Shown in pieces: positions 7,867-17,318 of a DNA stretch of 41,406 nucleotides; position 1 is the first letter of the stretch, and every line of letters begins with the position of its first letter. The stretch is taken from positions 1 through 41,406 of the forward strand of contig NZ_BLAD01000099.1 of assembly GCF_009687845.1 (NCBI RefSeq). Direction: 5' to 3'. The position numbers were made by a program, and so were the translations under genes. The notes below the pieces were generated by a model, which was not told the DNA's origin, did not search any database, and was given only the letters and a program-made list of their open reading frames with translations. The stretch is from Acrocarpospora corrugata (GTDB taxonomy: Bacteria > Actinomycetota > Actinomycetes > Streptosporangiales > Streptosporangiaceae).

Positions 7867-9263
7867 TGGACCATTCGGCCCGGGACATGATCGCCGCCGA
7901 GCTGCGTGCCACAGCCGCCGCGTCGGCGTGGACGCCTTGGCAGCTCGTTCAGGCGATTCAGGACAAGACCGGCGCACCGACACTTCTCATGGCATGGCGA
8001 TTGGCCTCCGGTCAGACTCAGGCCGAGGTCGTGGCCGGTGTCCATGCGCTGGCGGCCGACGACGGGCAGGCGTGCGGCCTCAACGTGCAGAACCTGTCGC
8101 GCTACGAGAACGGGCATATCACCCCTGGCGCGTTCTACAAGCGGTACTTCGCGTTGTGGTTCCGCTGTCGGCTAGAACGGCTGGGGCTGGCCGATGACGA
8201 TCCGGTCGTTACTCTGGTGGGGCAGGTTCCGGCAGTTCTGAGTGACCCGGAGGACGTTGTGGACCGTCGTGAATTCCTCGGACTGGCCGCTGCGGCGCCG
8301 CTCGCGCTCAGCTTGGACCACACACGATCGTTGATGGATGCCAACCTGCGGCGGGTACTGCCCGCCTCCGACCTTGAGCACTGGGCCCAGGTGACCGCCG
8401 GCCACGTCGAGTCGTACGGCACGCTTGCGCCCGCCGCGCTGCTGGATGCGGTGGGTCCTGATCTCGCCGAGATCGCTCACCTCGCTGAGCGTTATCCCCA
8501 TCAGCGTGACCTGCACCTGACGGCGGCCCGCATGAGCGGGCTGGTGGGCGCGCTCTACACCGACTTGCAGCACGATGGCCCCGCCCGCAACTGGCTGCAC
8601 ACCGCCGCCCGATACGCCGAACTGTCCAGCGACACCGCCGCCCGCTACTGGATCGCGATGGCGCAGGCCATGTCCGCTTTCTACGCCCCCGCACCGCAGC
8701 GCGTGATCGTGATCGCCGACCGCGCCCGCACCATGCTGGGCGCCGCGACGAACGCGCCCGCCGCGCAGTTGAGCGGATTGGCTGCCCGCGCGCACGCCCG
8801 CCTTGGCCACAAGGACCAGGCCAAAGTAGAGCTGGACGCCGCACACACCATCGTCGACAGGCTGACCAACGCTGCGCTCAACGAGCCGTTCTTCGGCTTT
8901 CCACGCCGCGAGATGACGATGTACTCCTCACAGGTCCTCAGCTACATCGGCGACCCCAGCGCGTGGGACGAACAGGCCCGAGCACTCGCTGGCTACCCGG
9001 TCGACGACCCCATGGACCGCCCGCTCATCCTGCTGGACCGGGCCCGCTACCTTGCCAGGCAGGGCAACTCAGCCGAAGCCTCTACGGTTGCTGTTAACGC
9101 CATCACGTCTCTGCCCAGTGACATGCGCGTGCCCCTCCTCCTCACTCAGGCGAGGAACCTGGCCGATTCGATGACCCATTACGCACCTCAAGCTGCCAGC
9201 ACGCTGCGCGAAGCGCTCGCTTCGCGAGGGAAGCCCCCGGCATCAGGAATGCTCGGACAGTAG
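7866..9263 (+). CDS. XRE-family HTH regulator with C-terminal TPR-like region
   Basis: 465 residues. The N-terminal part (about 20-85) is a Cro/CI-type helix-turn-helix: LLMAWRLASGQTQAEVVAG, then NLSRYENGHITPG. Around residue 135 comes RREFLGLAAAAPLAL, a Tat-like stretch that is a regular internal feature of this actinobacterial regulator family and is unlikely to be a real export signal. The rest is helical TPR-like repeats. Such proteins are typical pathway-specific regulators next to lanthipeptide and other metabolite clusters. GTG at 7866 is chosen because of the leaderless promoter immediately upstream; the frame is open to 7716, but that part crosses the promoter. It is divergent from the lanthipeptide operon and probably controls it. 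Confidence 0.85.
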   Translation: MDHSARDMIAAELRATAAASAWTPWQLVQAIQDKTGAPTLLMAWRLASGQTQAEVVAGVHALAADDGQACGLNVQNLSRYENGHITPGAFYKRYFALWFRCRLERLGLADDDPVVTLVGQVPAVLSDPEDVVDRREFLGLAAAAPLALSLDHTRSLMDANLRRVLPASDLEHWAQVTAGHVESYGTLAPAALLDAVGPDLAEIAHLAERYPHQRDLHLTAARMSGLVGALYTDLQHDGPARNWLHTAARYAELSSDTAARYWIAMAQAMSAFYAPAPQRVIVIADRARTMLGAATNAPAAQLSGLAARAHARLGHKDQAKVELDAAHTIVDRLTNAALNEPFFGFPRREMTMYSSQVLSYIGDPSAWDEQARALAGYPVDDPMDRPLILLDRARYLARQGNSAEASTVAVNAITSLPSDMRVPLLLTQARNLADSMTHYAPQAASTLREALASRGKPPASGMLGQ

Positions 9264-9328
9264 ATCACTCGGCGGTTCGCGAGGCTGATTTCTGCATGCG
9301 CTGCCGGCCCAACGGCCGCGTTGAACGA

Positions 9329-9368
9329 CCAGGCCGCCCTCGACCGTCATCACGTCGACTCGGCCTGG
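9329..9368 (+). terminator. Stem-loop terminator after the regulator
   Basis: CCAGGCCG (9329-9336) pairs perfectly with CGGCCTGG (9361-9368). A second inner stem TCGAC/GTCGA lies within the loop. The hairpin sits 66 bp after the regulator stop and lacks a U-tract, as is common for actinobacterial terminators. Confidence 0.55.
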
Positions 9369-9715
9369 CCAGGAACGCAACAAACCCACGTGGAGCCATG
9401 CGAAGCCGAAAGCATGATGGAGAGCCTGCTTAATACCGAGATGTAATCAAATGTCCGATAAATCGACGTGCCGCGTAATGACCGATTGGCACACCCCGAG
9501 TAGCGCATCTTGGCAACTCACTGACATGCAGGAATGCGATCAGACGGCCACGACCAGCCCAGAGGCATGTCATCTCGCCGACGTATCTCCCGCCCCAGCA
9601 CGATAACCAAACCGGAATCCGCGCGGGATTAAACACCCATGAGGCTGCTTCCGCGCTGCCAGACTCGGAGCGCATAATCACCCGTCCCTCCGCGATTCGC
9701 GAGGAGGAAATTTCG
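9369..9715. other. Intergenic region between regulator and DISARM operon
   Basis: I see no convincing gene in these 347 bp. It is less GC-rich than its surroundings and must contain the DISARM promoter, but no hexamer pair stands out. Near its end an inverted GCGATTCGC merges into the GAGGAGG ribosome-binding site of the leader ORF at 9701-9707. Confidence 0.4.
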
Positions 9716-9847
9716 GTGTCGGCACTCCAAAGACGAAAACACCATGATTGTCAGTCTCAGACGATAAGACACGTTGTTCTCCTATCTGGTATGTATTCTG
9801 GCAAGATCCGCAGGAGCGACAGCCGATCCAACGATGGAATTGGATGA
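9716..9847 (+). CDS. Possible 43-codon leader peptide of the DISARM operon
   Basis: A GTG at 9716 preceded at 8 bases by GAGGAGG opens a 43-codon frame (begins VSALQRRKHHDCQSQ). Its TGA overlaps the drmD ATG by 4 bp (ATGA at 9844-9847). drmD's own ATG has no good Shine-Dalgarno sequence, so translation of drmD would depend on ribosomes finishing this leader. The peptide is basic and polar (rich in Arg, Ser, His), with no recognisable domain. Coding potential is weak. The signals that support it are the ribosome-binding site and the overlap. It could be a regulatory uORF rather than a functional peptide. Confidence 0.4.
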   Translation: MSALQRRKHHDCQSQTIRHVVLLSGMYSGKIRRSDSRSNDGIG

Positions 9848-12800
9848 GTACCGACGTGCTCAACGAAACTGACCTGTTCACGCAGGACGCGGCGGTGCCG
9901 ACCGTGGGTCAACTGGTCGCGGTACGTAACCGGAACTGGGTGGCGACGGCGGTGGAGCGTTCCTCGATCGCGACCGAACAGCCAGGCAGCCCACTGCTTG
10001 CCGAAGCACAGCACCTGGTCTCCCTGGTTTCCGTGGACGGCGACGCCGACGATGAGGAACTGCGCGTTCTCTGGGAACTTGAGCCCGGCGCCACGGCACG
10101 AGAACAACACTCCCTACCCTCCCCAGCGCGAGGGTTCGACGAGCCAGCGAAGTTGGACGCGTTCCTGGACGCAGTGCGCTGGGGGTCGGTGGCAACGGCG
10201 GACAAGACGCTCTTACAGGCACCGTTCCGCTCCGGGGTCAAGCCGGAGGACTACCAACTCGACCCGGTGGTACGGGCGTTGCAGATGCCACGCACGAACC
10301 TACTGATCGCCGACGACGTCGGTCTCGGCAAGACCATCGAGGCGGGGCTGGTGATGCAGGAACTGATGCTGCGTCACCGGGCCCGCACAATGCTCATCGT
10401 CTGCCCTGCCTCGCTCACGCTGCAGTGGCGCGACGAGATGCGCGACAAGTTCGGCCTCGCCTTCAAGATCGTAGACGCGGAGCTCCTGAAGGATCTGCGC
10501 AGGGCGCGTGGTGTGTATGCGAACCCATGGACGCACTACCCGCGGCTGATCGTCTCGATCGACTGGCTCAAGCGGGAGCGGCCCTTGGCGCTGCTGCGTT
10601 CGATCCTGCCGCCGGTGCCACAGTATCCGCGGACCTTTGACCTCCTTGTGGTCGATGAGGTGCACACCTGTGCCCCCTCTGGCACGGGGAAATACGCGGT
10701 CGATTCGCAGCGCACGCTCGCGATCAAAACGCTCGCCCCACACACTGAGCACCGGCTATTCCTCTCGGCGACCCCGCACAACGGGTACCTGGAGTCCTTT
10801 ACAGCGCTGCTGGCACTGCTGGACAGCCACCGCTTCGCCCGCACCTTGGTGCCGTCGGAGGAGGCCAAGGCGCAGGTGATGGTGCGGCGGCTCAAGCGGG
10901 ACCTGCCGCCGAGCTGGGACGGCACCCCACGCTTTCCGGAACGGGACCTCGACCATCCCCTTGAGGTCGTCTACGACGCCGCCACCCGCGACGCCTACGC
11001 CAAGCTCGACGAGTACGCCCAGTCACGCCGGGAGACAGTCTCCGGGCAGCAGTCTCTGGCTGGGCTTGCACCGAGCCGGGCTACGGACTTCGTCGTCACG
11101 CTGCTCAAGCGCCGCTTCCTGTCCAGCCCGATGGCGTTCGCCAATACCGTGGAGGCCCATCTGAAGTCGATGGCCGCGCGAGAGCGGCAGGACGACGACG
11201 ATCGGGTCGGCGACCGCCGCGTGGGTTCTGTCGCAGAGAAGATCCTCACCACGATGATCGAGCGGTTGGACGAGACTGCCGAGGACGACGAGTCCTTCGG
11301 GGACGCGGAGGGCCAAGCCCTGGCCACCGTTCGCCGATTAGTCCCGCCGCTCTCTGCGGCCGAGCGGCAACTCCTGGAGGGGCTGCGCGACTGGGGGCGG
11401 AACAACTCGGGTAGGAACGACGGCAAGTTCACCGTGTTCCTCGACTGGCTGCGGGCGATCGTGCAGACCGGAGGCACGGGCGGGGCGAAAGGCCGCTGGG
11501 ACGGCGAACGCGTAATCGTGTTCACCGAGTACCGCGACACCCAGCGCTGGCTGCTTGATCTGCTGATCGGCGTAGGGATTCCGAGCGAGGCCATCGGGCA
11601 GCTGTACGGCGGGCAGGACCGCGACGAGCGTGAGCGCGTCAAGAATGTCTTCCAGGACTCCCCGGACCTGGCTGCTATGCGGATCCTGCTCGCAACCGAC
11701 TCGGCGAGCGAGGGTATCAACCTGCAGAACCACTGCCACCGGGTGCTTCATTGGGAAATCCCGTGGAATCCGAATCGGCTTGAACAGCGCAATGGTCGCG
11801 TGGACCGGCACGGGCAGCGCGCCCCGAAGGTCGAGATCGTCCACTTCGTCCCCAGCGGTTGGGATCGGAGCAGGGAAGAGGACACCGGGTTCGCCGAGGG
11901 CACCCTGGAGGACGCGATGGCGTTCCTCGGCGTCGCGGTGCGCAAAGTCGACCAGATCCGGACCGACCTCGGCAGCGTCGGCGAAGTGATCGCCAGCCAG
12001 GTGACGCAGAAGATGCTCGGCAAACGCTCCGGCTGGCAGAGCAGCGACAAGGAGATGCGGCAGCGCGCGGGCAAGGCCGTGCTGAAGATCGAGCGTAATT
12101 TGGCGCACGACCTGCAGCAGGCGCAGGAGCAGCTCACCCAGACCCGCACCGAGCTGAACCTGAACCCGGAGACGATCGAGCAGGTGGTGCGCACCGCGCT
12201 GCGCCTGGCCCACAACAAAGACCTCATCGGGGTTCCCTCGCCCAAGGGCGTCAACGCGCGCTGCTTCAAGCTCCCCGACTTGAAAGAGGGATGGGCGCAG
12301 GCCCGTAGTGACGGCTTGCGGCACCCGGTCAGCGGCAAGGAACGTCCGGTCACCTTTGACCAGGATTACGCCGGACGCAATGACGTCGTGCTGCTGCACC
12401 TGAACCACCGCCTAGTGGACCTGTGTCTGCGGCTGCTCCGAGCCGAGCTGTGGTCCCAAGGGGAGCACGGCGCGCACCTGACCCGGGTTACCGCCCGAGT
12501 CGTTCCTGGCGATCTGTTACGTACCCCGGCGGTGATCGCGCACGGCCGCGTGGTGCTCACCGGGAACCGCGGCGTGCGCCTGCACGAGCAGATCGCCCTG
12601 GCTGGTGGCACGCTCGAACAGGGCAAGCTGGTCGTGGAGAAGAACCCCGAGGCTCTGGAGCGCTGGCTAGCCGCCGCGTCGCAGGACTCGCCGCCGCCGG
12701 GCCTCCTGGACCGGCTGACCGGTCTGTGGCCGGCCTTGGAGGCCCCGCTCGGCAGAGCCCTCGCGTCTGAATCCAAGAAGATCGCGGCTAAGCAGGGCAA

Positions 12801-13131
12801 GGTCCTCGAGAAACGCTGCGAGGAAGACATCAAGGCGATGAGGGCTGTCCTGGCCGAACTGGAACGCAACATCCGCGAAGCCCTGAAGACGGACCCCCTC
12901 TGGCGTCAGGACTCCCTGTTCACCATCGACGCCGAACGCGATCAGCTCAAGAAGGACCACGACGAACTCACGGAACGCCTCGCCGCGATCCCCGGGCAGA
13001 TCGAGTCCGAGGCTATTGCCCTTCGCCACCGATATGCCGACCCCGTCGCCCGCAGGTTCCCCGTCGCAGTGACCTTCCTCGTTCCCGCCTCCGTGACCGT
13101 GGGCACTACCTCACCCCAGGCAGGCCGCTGA
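9844..13131 (+). CDS. drmD: DISARM SNF2-like helicase DrmD
   Basis: 1095 residues, an SF2 helicase/ATPase of the SNF2 group and the signature gene of class 1 DISARM. Motif I DDVGLGKTIEAG lies near residue 155, motif II VVDEVHTC near 268, motif III LFLSATPHNG near 306, and the C-terminal helicase lobe ends in NRLEQRNGRVDRHGQ near 645. A long helical region with Lys/Glu-rich coiled-coil character follows. ATG at 9844 is chosen because the frame is closed just upstream of 9748 and because a leader ORF stop overlaps it. The stop TGA overlaps the next ATG by one base (TGATG), showing tight coupling with drmMI. In DISARM the helicase acts with the methylase and DrmA/B/C against incoming phage DNA. 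The gene looks intact. Confidence 0.93.
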   Translation: MSTDVLNETDLFTQDAAVPTVGQLVAVRNRNWVATAVERSSIATEQPGSPLLAEAQHLVSLVSVDGDADDEELRVLWELEPGATAREQHSLPSPARGFDEPAKLDAFLDAVRWGSVATADKTLLQAPFRSGVKPEDYQLDPVVRALQMPRTNLLIADDVGLGKTIEAGLVMQELMLRHRARTMLIVCPASLTLQWRDEMRDKFGLAFKIVDAELLKDLRRARGVYANPWTHYPRLIVSIDWLKRERPLALLRSILPPVPQYPRTFDLLVVDEVHTCAPSGTGKYAVDSQRTLAIKTLAPHTEHRLFLSATPHNGYLESFTALLALLDSHRFARTLVPSEEAKAQVMVRRLKRDLPPSWDGTPRFPERDLDHPLEVVYDAATRDAYAKLDEYAQSRRETVSGQQSLAGLAPSRATDFVVTLLKRRFLSSPMAFANTVEAHLKSMAARERQDDDDRVGDRRVGSVAEKILTTMIERLDETAEDDESFGDAEGQALATVRRLVPPLSAAERQLLEGLRDWGRNNSGRNDGKFTVFLDWLRAIVQTGGTGGAKGRWDGERVIVFTEYRDTQRWLLDLLIGVGIPSEAIGQLYGGQDRDERERVKNVFQDSPDLAAMRILLATDSASEGINLQNHCHRVLHWEIPWNPNRLEQRNGRVDRHGQRAPKVEIVHFVPSGWDRSREEDTGFAEGTLEDAMAFLGVAVRKVDQIRTDLGSVGEVIASQVTQKMLGKRSGWQSSDKEMRQRAGKAVLKIERNLAHDLQQAQEQLTQTRTELNLNPETIEQVVRTALRLAHNKDLIGVPSPKGVNARCFKLPDLKEGWAQARSDGLRHPVSGKERPVTFDQDYAGRNDVVLLHLNHRLVDLCLRLLRAELWSQGEHGAHLTRVTARVVPGDLLRTPAVIAHGRVVLTGNRGVRLHEQIALAGGTLEQGKLVVEKNPEALERWLAAASQDSPPPGLLDRLTGLWPALEAPLGRALASESKKIAAKQGKVLEKRCEEDIKAMRAVLAELERNIREALKTDPLWRQDSLFTIDAERDQLKKDHDELTERLAAIPGQIESEAIALRHRYADPVARRFPVAVTFLVPASVTVGTTSPQAGR

Positions 13132-16100
13132 TGTCAGCACCCACGACAGCAAAGCGTCCGCGCTTACCGAAGTCCACACAGCAGACGCCGATCGAACAGC
13201 ACGCCGAGTGGCTCAACCTCCTGCGCCCTGACGGACCGTTCCTCTCCGCGAAGATTCTCGCCGAGGCGTTCCCACAGGGTCTGGGTGTTGTTGAAACCGA
13301 GCTGCGCGCCCGGATCCGCCAGGCGTGGGCCGAACTTCAAGCCGATCCCGCTGCGCTCTGCTTCGCCTGGCAACACCTGGTCATGAAGGAACTGGTCGGC
13401 TATCAGGGGCAGGCGCTACGGCAGGGCTCGATGCTGCCGCGCGAGCTGGCCACCGGTTCCGGCACCGGCCCCGACGCGCTGCTGATGGGGCCAGCCGACC
13501 CTACCAGCGGCGTGCCCGGCGCGGCCGAACGTGCCCTGATCTACCGCCGCCCTTGGGACGAGCCGCTCACCCGCGCGGTGAAGGGGCTGCCGTCGCTGGC
13601 CGAGCAGGCCGCCGAACTCTGCCGCCGCCGAGCAGTCCCCGTCGCGCTGCTCACCAACGGCCGCCGGTGGGTCCTCGTCCACGCCCGGCCCGCCGCACCG
13701 ACCTCCATCGCGGTCTTCGACGCCGACACCTGGTCCGAAGAGCCGCTGCTGCTGAGAGCCTTCGTCTCACTCCTCGGCATCCGTTGCGCCGCCATCGCGC
13801 CCAAGGATCGCGACGGCAACGACACTGGCTCCCTCTCCGCCCTGTTCACCCGGACCGCCAACGACACCACCACCGTCACCAAGACCCTCGGCAAGCAGGT
13901 CCGCGAAGCCGTCGAACTCCTCGTCGCGGAACTCTCTCGCCTCGACCGTGAAGCTGGCGGCACCCTGCTGGTGGATGTGCCTCCGCGCACCGTCTACCGC
14001 GCTGCTCTGACCGTCATGATGCGCATCGTGTTCCTCCTGTACGCGGAGGAGCAGAACCTACTGCCCTCGGGTGACGAACTATATTCTGACTCGTACTCGG
14101 TCACGAAGCTTCACAGCCGCCTCGACTTGGAGGATGCGGCTATCGCCGACCGCTGGCAGGCTGCCTGGCCGACACTACTAGCCACCTTCCGGGCGATCCA
14201 CGGCGGTGCCCGCCACACAGAGATGTGGATCCCCGCGTACGGCGGATCGCTGTTCGACCCGATCCGGTTCTCCTGGCTGGAAAGAACGAAGGTCACCGAC
14301 CGGGTCGTCTTCGCCATGCTTGACGCGCTGGTCAAGCTCAAGCGCGTCTCGTCGACGGGGAAGGTCACCTCGTCGGAACGCCTGTCCTACAAGGGACTTG
14401 ACGTCGAGCAGATCGGCCACGTCTACGAAGGACTCCTGGAGCACTCCGCAGTCCGATTCGAAGAAACCCACGTCGGACTTAAGGGCAAGGCCGGGATCGA
14501 CGTCAAGCTCTCCGACCTGGAGACCTGGCACGCCGCCGATCGCCTCGCCAACGAGGTCACGAAGCTCGCCGGATTGACGGCGAGGCAGTTCGCCAGCTAC
14601 CTCCCAACCGAACCAACCAGCGGCGATATTGGAAAACTCGACGCGGCCTGCGACAACGACCCCGCGCTCGCGGGCCGCGTCCGCCCGTTCTTCGGACTAC
14701 TCCGCACCGATCTGCGTGACGAGCCGATCGTCCACCCCCCGGGGACGGTTACCGTCGCCCAGGTCGGCGACCGACGCGATCAGGGTACGCACTACACCCC
14801 GCGCGTCCTCGCTGAAGAGGTCGTTCTGCACACCCTCGACCCGTTGTGCTTCTTACCTGGTTCCCCAGACGGCATCCCCAGGCCTGCTGACGGGACCCAG
14901 CCGCCCGAGTGGCAGGTGCGATCGGCTTCGGAGCTCCTGGCGCTCAAGGTGCTCGATCCCGCGATGGGATCAGGTGCGTTCCTGGTCTCAGCGTGCCGGT
15001 ATCTGTCCGAGCGCGTCGTTGAGGCCTGGGAACGCGACGGACTGCCGAACCTGGTCATCTCACGCCTTGGTGAACAGCGCGAGGATCGCGACACACTGCT
15101 TCTCGAAGCGCGCCGCATGGTCGCCGACCGCTGCCTCTACGGCGTTGATATCGATGAGATGGCAGTGGAACTCGCAAAGCTCTCGCTGTGGCTCGTCACC
15201 CTCGCCAAGGGCCGCCCATTCAACTTCGTTGACCACGCCCTGCGCTGCGGCGACTCCCTTATCGGCTGTCTCACGGCCGACCAGATCGAGGCGTTCCACC
15301 TCGTACCCGGCGAGGGTCGCCGGCTCAACGCACGCCTAACTGGCGAGATCGACAGGGTAACCGGCCCCCTACTCTCCCAGGCTGCGGAACTCCGTCGCGA
15401 GATCGAGGACCACCCGGTCCTCGACATCCGCGACTCGCGGTCCAAGGAAGCGAAGCTCGCGAAAGCCGAGGCGCTGACCGAAAAGCTGCGACTCGCTGCG
15501 GATGCGGTCGTCGCGGCGAAATTGTCCACTGCGACGACGAAATCCGATGACGCCTACAACGATCGCCTGAGTTTGATCTCCGACCTTGTGGAGCGTGCGC
15601 TCCTTGGCGACAGCGACGCGGAAGCCGAAGCCCGCACCATCGTCGACGGCTGGCTACTCGGCCCCAGCGGTGGACCACGCACCGCACCACTGCGCCCGCT
15701 GCACTGGCCGCTGGAGTTCCCCGAAATCGCGGCAGACCCCGTCCGTGGTAACCATCGTTTCGACGCTGTGATGGGTAACCCGCCGTTCTCGGGGGGCAAC
15801 CAGCTCAGCGGGCGTATCGGGAAGGACGCTCACGAGTATCTCGGACAGGTGGTCGCAGGGGGTTACACCGAAGGCGGCCAGGTCGATCTCGTGGCCTATT
15901 TCCTGCTGCGTGAACTTACGCTCTCCTCTGGAGAGCGTCTCGGAATGATCGCGACGAAGACCATCGGCCAGGCCGACACACGCAAGGTTGGACTCGCACG
16001 CGTCGCAGGTCAGGGTCGGTCGATTTACCGTGCCATAAAGTCCCAGCCCTGGCCCGGCGGTGCGGCCGTCCATGTTGCGCTGGTCTGGGTCGGAAGGATG

Positions 16101-17252
16101 TGCGCTAAAGAGCGAATTATCCTCGATGGGGAGGTTGTACGGGAGATTGATTCGAGCCTGACCAGACCGTCACGGGTTGTCGGCGAACCGTACACGCTCG
16201 TAACCTTCGCTGGCCAAAGTTCACAGGGGTGCAAGACGACAGGTAAGGGTTTCCTCTTGGAACCGGCCGAGGCGCGGGCTCTTATTGCGAAGGACGAGCG
16301 TAACGCACAGGTTGTCTTCCGTTACCTCATTAACGACGAGATAAACAACCAGCCGGACCAGTCGGCGACGCGTTGGGCTATCGACTTTAATGACATGCCC
16401 GAGGAGGAAGCGAGAAAATATCCGGATGCGTTCGCAATCCTCGATGAGCGAGTGCGGCCAGTGCGACAGCGAAAGAAGGCGGACGGCAGTTTTCAACTGC
16501 GGAACCCCTTACCGCAGCGTTGGTGGCACTATGAGGAGAAGCGACCAACTCTGCGTTTGACCATCGCTAACTACGACCGCGTGCTCGTAATCGGTAAGCA
16601 CAGTAAGTACGGTCTGCCGAGTATCGTGCCCAACGGCCAGGTCTTCTCAGACTCTATGGTTGTCTTCTACTCGCCCGACGTGACCGGCATGCTCGCCCTC
16701 CTAACCAGTGACTGGCACTTCAATTGGTGGACAGTCAAGGGCGAATCGACAATCAAGGGGGATCCGCGCTACACCCCTTCCGATGGGTTCGACACGTTCC
16801 CGCAGCCAGAGCTGACCCCGCGGATCCGTGCCGCTGGGGAGGAGTTGGATACCTACCGTCGTCAGGTCCAGCTGACGCGGATACCCCAGCTCGGCATGAC
16901 GGATCTCTACAACGAGGTCCACGACCCGGCGAACCAGGAGGCGGACATTCAGCGGCTGCGGGAGATCCACGTTGAGGTCGACGAGGCGGTCGCCGAGTCC
17001 TATCTCGCGCATCCCATGGCTTCGGGGTTCGGCTGGACACCGCTGGTCCTAAACCACGACTTCCATGAAACCACCCACGGTCTTCGCTGGACGGTGAATC
17101 CAGATGTCCAGATCGAGATGAACGACCGGCTCCTAGAGCTCAACCATGCCCTGTATGCCGGTGAGCTCCGTCGCGGTCTCCACAACAAGAAGAAGGCTCC
17201 CGCCAAGTCGAAACTCTTTTCTGCCGGGCCTGTAGACGATGCCTTGTTCTGA
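13131..17252 (+). CDS. drmMI: DISARM adenine-N6 DNA methyltransferase DrmMI
   Basis: 1373 residues. The SAM-binding motif I DPAMGSGAFLVSA is near residue 608, and the catalytic motif GNPPFSGGN near 881 is the NPPF type of N6-adenine methyltransferases. Between them lies a helical insertion. The N-terminal 600 residues and the C-terminal 490 residues contain no nuclease motif that I can see, unlike the fused type IIG enzymes this resembles in length. In class 1 DISARM this methylase marks host DNA as self. It overlaps drmD by one base and is followed by a 66-bp gap to drmA, the only real gap in the operon. A TACTGT hexamer near 17303 could be part of an internal promoter. Confidence 0.92.
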   Translation: MSAPTTAKRPRLPKSTQQTPIEQHAEWLNLLRPDGPFLSAKILAEAFPQGLGVVETELRARIRQAWAELQADPAALCFAWQHLVMKELVGYQGQALRQGSMLPRELATGSGTGPDALLMGPADPTSGVPGAAERALIYRRPWDEPLTRAVKGLPSLAEQAAELCRRRAVPVALLTNGRRWVLVHARPAAPTSIAVFDADTWSEEPLLLRAFVSLLGIRCAAIAPKDRDGNDTGSLSALFTRTANDTTTVTKTLGKQVREAVELLVAELSRLDREAGGTLLVDVPPRTVYRAALTVMMRIVFLLYAEEQNLLPSGDELYSDSYSVTKLHSRLDLEDAAIADRWQAAWPTLLATFRAIHGGARHTEMWIPAYGGSLFDPIRFSWLERTKVTDRVVFAMLDALVKLKRVSSTGKVTSSERLSYKGLDVEQIGHVYEGLLEHSAVRFEETHVGLKGKAGIDVKLSDLETWHAADRLANEVTKLAGLTARQFASYLPTEPTSGDIGKLDAACDNDPALAGRVRPFFGLLRTDLRDEPIVHPPGTVTVAQVGDRRDQGTHYTPRVLAEEVVLHTLDPLCFLPGSPDGIPRPADGTQPPEWQVRSASELLALKVLDPAMGSGAFLVSACRYLSERVVEAWERDGLPNLVISRLGEQREDRDTLLLEARRMVADRCLYGVDIDEMAVELAKLSLWLVTLAKGRPFNFVDHALRCGDSLIGCLTADQIEAFHLVPGEGRRLNARLTGEIDRVTGPLLSQAAELRREIEDHPVLDIRDSRSKEAKLAKAEALTEKLRLAADAVVAAKLSTATTKSDDAYNDRLSLISDLVERALLGDSDAEAEARTIVDGWLLGPSGGPRTAPLRPLHWPLEFPEIAADPVRGNHRFDAVMGNPPFSGGNQLSGRIGKDAHEYLGQVVAGGYTEGGQVDLVAYFLLRELTLSSGERLGMIATKTIGQADTRKVGLARVAGQGRSIYRAIKSQPWPGGAAVHVALVWVGRMCAKERIILDGEVVREIDSSLTRPSRVVGEPYTLVTFAGQSSQGCKTTGKGFLLEPAEARALIAKDERNAQVVFRYLINDEINNQPDQSATRWAIDFNDMPEEEARKYPDAFAILDERVRPVRQRKKADGSFQLRNPLPQRWWHYEEKRPTLRLTIANYDRVLVIGKHSKYGLPSIVPNGQVFSDSMVVFYSPDVTGMLALLTSDWHFNWWTVKGESTIKGDPRYTPSDGFDTFPQPELTPRIRAAGEELDTYRRQVQLTRIPQLGMTDLYNEVHDPANQEADIQRLREIHVEVDEAVAESYLAHPMASGFGWTPLVLNHDFHETTHGLRWTVNPDVQIEMNDRLLELNHALYAGELRRGLHNKKKAPAKSKLFSAGPVDDALF

Positions 17253-17318
17253 CGTGACAGCAGTGTTGTTGCTTGAGGCGAAACGTGCTGTCGGTGCCGC
17301 ACCTTACTGTGGTGATTT

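Noticed and set aside
9390-9450. AESMMESLLNTEM-like text resembling an IS3 transposase end
   Set aside because: Only about a dozen residues match loosely, with no flanking support on either side.
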